A DNA stretch of 6,904 nucleotides from an uncultured Lachnospiraceae bacterium (GTDB taxonomy: Bacteria > Bacillota > Clostridia > Lachnospirales > Lachnospiraceae): contig CAJUPI010000100.1 of NCBI GenBank assembly GCA_910588125.1, positions 1-6,904 on the forward strand, written 5' to 3'. The notes under the pieces are model-generated. The model saw only the letters and a program-made list of their open reading frames with translations, ran no database searches and was not told where the DNA came from. Of this stretch, positions 6,615 through 6,904 are shown one piece after another (the first letter of the stretch is position 1; every line of letters starts with the position of its first letter). Position numbers and translations under genes: made by a program.

Positions 6615-6651
6615 TGCCTTCCCTCCTCTGTCTGTTATATAAGCATCGCAT

Positions 6652-6668
6652 ATTATAAAAACATTATA
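6652..6668 (-). promoter_or_regulatory. Candidate -10 boxes for the purine nucleoside phosphorylase promoter
   Basis: Two perfect TATAAT hexamers occur on the minus strand at 6663-6668 and 6652-6657, in an A/T-rich stretch 38-54 bases before the ATG. Neither has a good -35 box: a 17-base spacing from the first gives only TTTTGT. One of the two is likely the real -10, but which one is unresolved. Confidence 0.4.
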
Positions 6669-6726
6669 ACTGATATTGCAGAAAAACAAAACCTATTCTT
6701 TTATAAATTCTGGCAAAATGTACTAA

Positions 6727-6752
6727 AAAAGTCCAGTAAATACTGGACTTTT
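6727..6752 (-). terminator. Rho-independent terminator after tRNA-Gly
   Basis: The palindrome runs from AAAAGTCCAGTA to TACTGGACTTTT with AA between the arms. In practice this is a stem of about 10-12 bp with a tight loop, followed on the minus strand by an unbroken run of six T. It begins 4 bases after the tRNA 3' end. The plus-strand side also ends in TTTT, so weak activity in the other direction is possible. Confidence 0.88.
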
Positions 6753-6756
6753 CAAG

Positions 6757-6829
6757 AGCGACAGACGGGACTCGAACCCGCGACCCCGACCTTGGCAAGG
6801 TCGTACTCCACCAACTGAGCCACTGTCGC
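6757..6829 (-). tRNA. tRNA-Gly (anticodon GCC)
   Basis: Complete cloverleaf on the minus strand. Acceptor arm GCGACAG pairs perfectly with CTGTCGC, with discriminator T at 6757. The D arm is GCTC/GAGT with the GTTGG loop (one G-U pair). Anticodon stem CGACC/GGTCG encloses TTGCCAA (anticodon GCC), and T arm GCGGG/CCCGT (last pair G-T wobble) encloses TTCGAGT. The 3' CCA is not encoded (TCTTG follows) and must be added by the nucleotidyltransferase. It has a strong promoter upstream and a terminator directly downstream, so it is a single-gene unit. Confidence 0.96.
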
Positions 6830-6840
6830 ATATAAAAGAT

Positions 6841-6869
6841 AGTATAAATACTTAAGCATATACCCTCAA
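6841..6869 (-). promoter_or_regulatory. Sigma-70/SigA-type promoter for tRNA-Gly
   Basis: The minus strand shows -35 TTGAGG (6864-6869) and -10 TATACT (6841-6846) with a 17-base spacer. Transcription would start near 6834, a few bases before the tRNA 5' end at 6829. Confidence 0.82.
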
Positions 6870-6904
6870 AACCACATATTGAAATCATCCGATTCTTCCA
6901 CAGT
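6866..6904 (-). CDS. Possible C-terminal end of an unknown upstream gene (partial)
   Basis: One minus-strand frame, open from the window edge, reads TVEESDDFNMWF and then TGA (6866-6868). This looks like an acidic protein tail, but twelve codons are too few to support a family or even to be sure that a gene exists. If it is real, its stop codon overlaps the -35 box of the tRNA-Gly promoter. Confidence 0.22.
   Translation of the reverse strand, partial: TVEESDDFNMWF

Noticed and set aside
6615..6689. 25-residue N-terminal extension of the purine nucleoside phosphorylase
   Set aside because: The extension would be coded by the A/T-rich leader holding the candidate -10 boxes. The ATG at 6614 has an ideal AGGAGG site and gives the normal family length.
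6664..6888. Minus-strand open frame of 74 codons over the tRNA-Gly region
   Set aside because: It runs through the complete tRNA gene, its promoter and its terminator, has no supporting ribosome site and does not resemble a protein family.

Overview
The window reads as a chromosomal core segment from a Gram-positive anaerobe of the class Clostridia, most likely Lachnospiraceae. Four observations point there: the protein style, especially the ECF sigma factor paired with an RsgI-type anti-sigma factor; AGGAGG-type ribosome binding sites with several TTG/GTG starts; tRNA genes without an encoded CCA; and moderate G+C. This is an inference from sequence feel, not from a search. Every supported gene lies on the minus strand, so the natural reading direction runs from high to low coordinates. 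No mobile element, CRISPR array or origin was seen, and no stretch above 300 bases lacks a gene.

Reading right to left: a possible last few codons of an unknown gene (6866-6904) overlap a strong promoter for tRNA-Gly(GCC) at 6757-6829, which is followed by a compact terminator (6727-6752). Next come a trimeric-type purine nucleoside phosphorylase (5790-6614) and its own terminator (about 5716-5767). A probable multi-gene transcript follows: an 11-helix sodium:neurotransmitter-symporter-family transporter (4290-5648), the tRNA pseudouridine synthase TruA (3462-4250) and a cation diffusion facilitator with a Mn-type N/D/D/D site pattern (2246-3424), with gaps of only 39 and 37 bases. After an 85-base spacer containing repeats come an ECF sigma factor (1633-2160, TTG start) and its membrane-spanning RsgI-like anti-sigma partner (128-1627). 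The last feature is tRNA-Gln(CTG), whose 3' end is cut by the window edge; it has a near-perfect promoter of its own at 71-99.

The housekeeping genes (phosphorylase, TruA, tRNAs) and the two transporters have no evident joint pathway. The functional unit of most interest is the sigma/anti-sigma pair. The anti-sigma protein has a short cytoplasmic end, one membrane helix and an extracellular SEA-like domain with the Asn-Pro motif at which RsgI proteins cleave themselves. Outside that lie a helical segment, a Ser/Thr/Glu/Pro linker, a small predicted beta domain and a very acidic tail. This suggests an envelope-sensing signalling switch that borrows the RsgI self-cleavage device but pairs it with an ECF sigma factor rather than SigI. 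Its signal and regulon cannot be read from this window.
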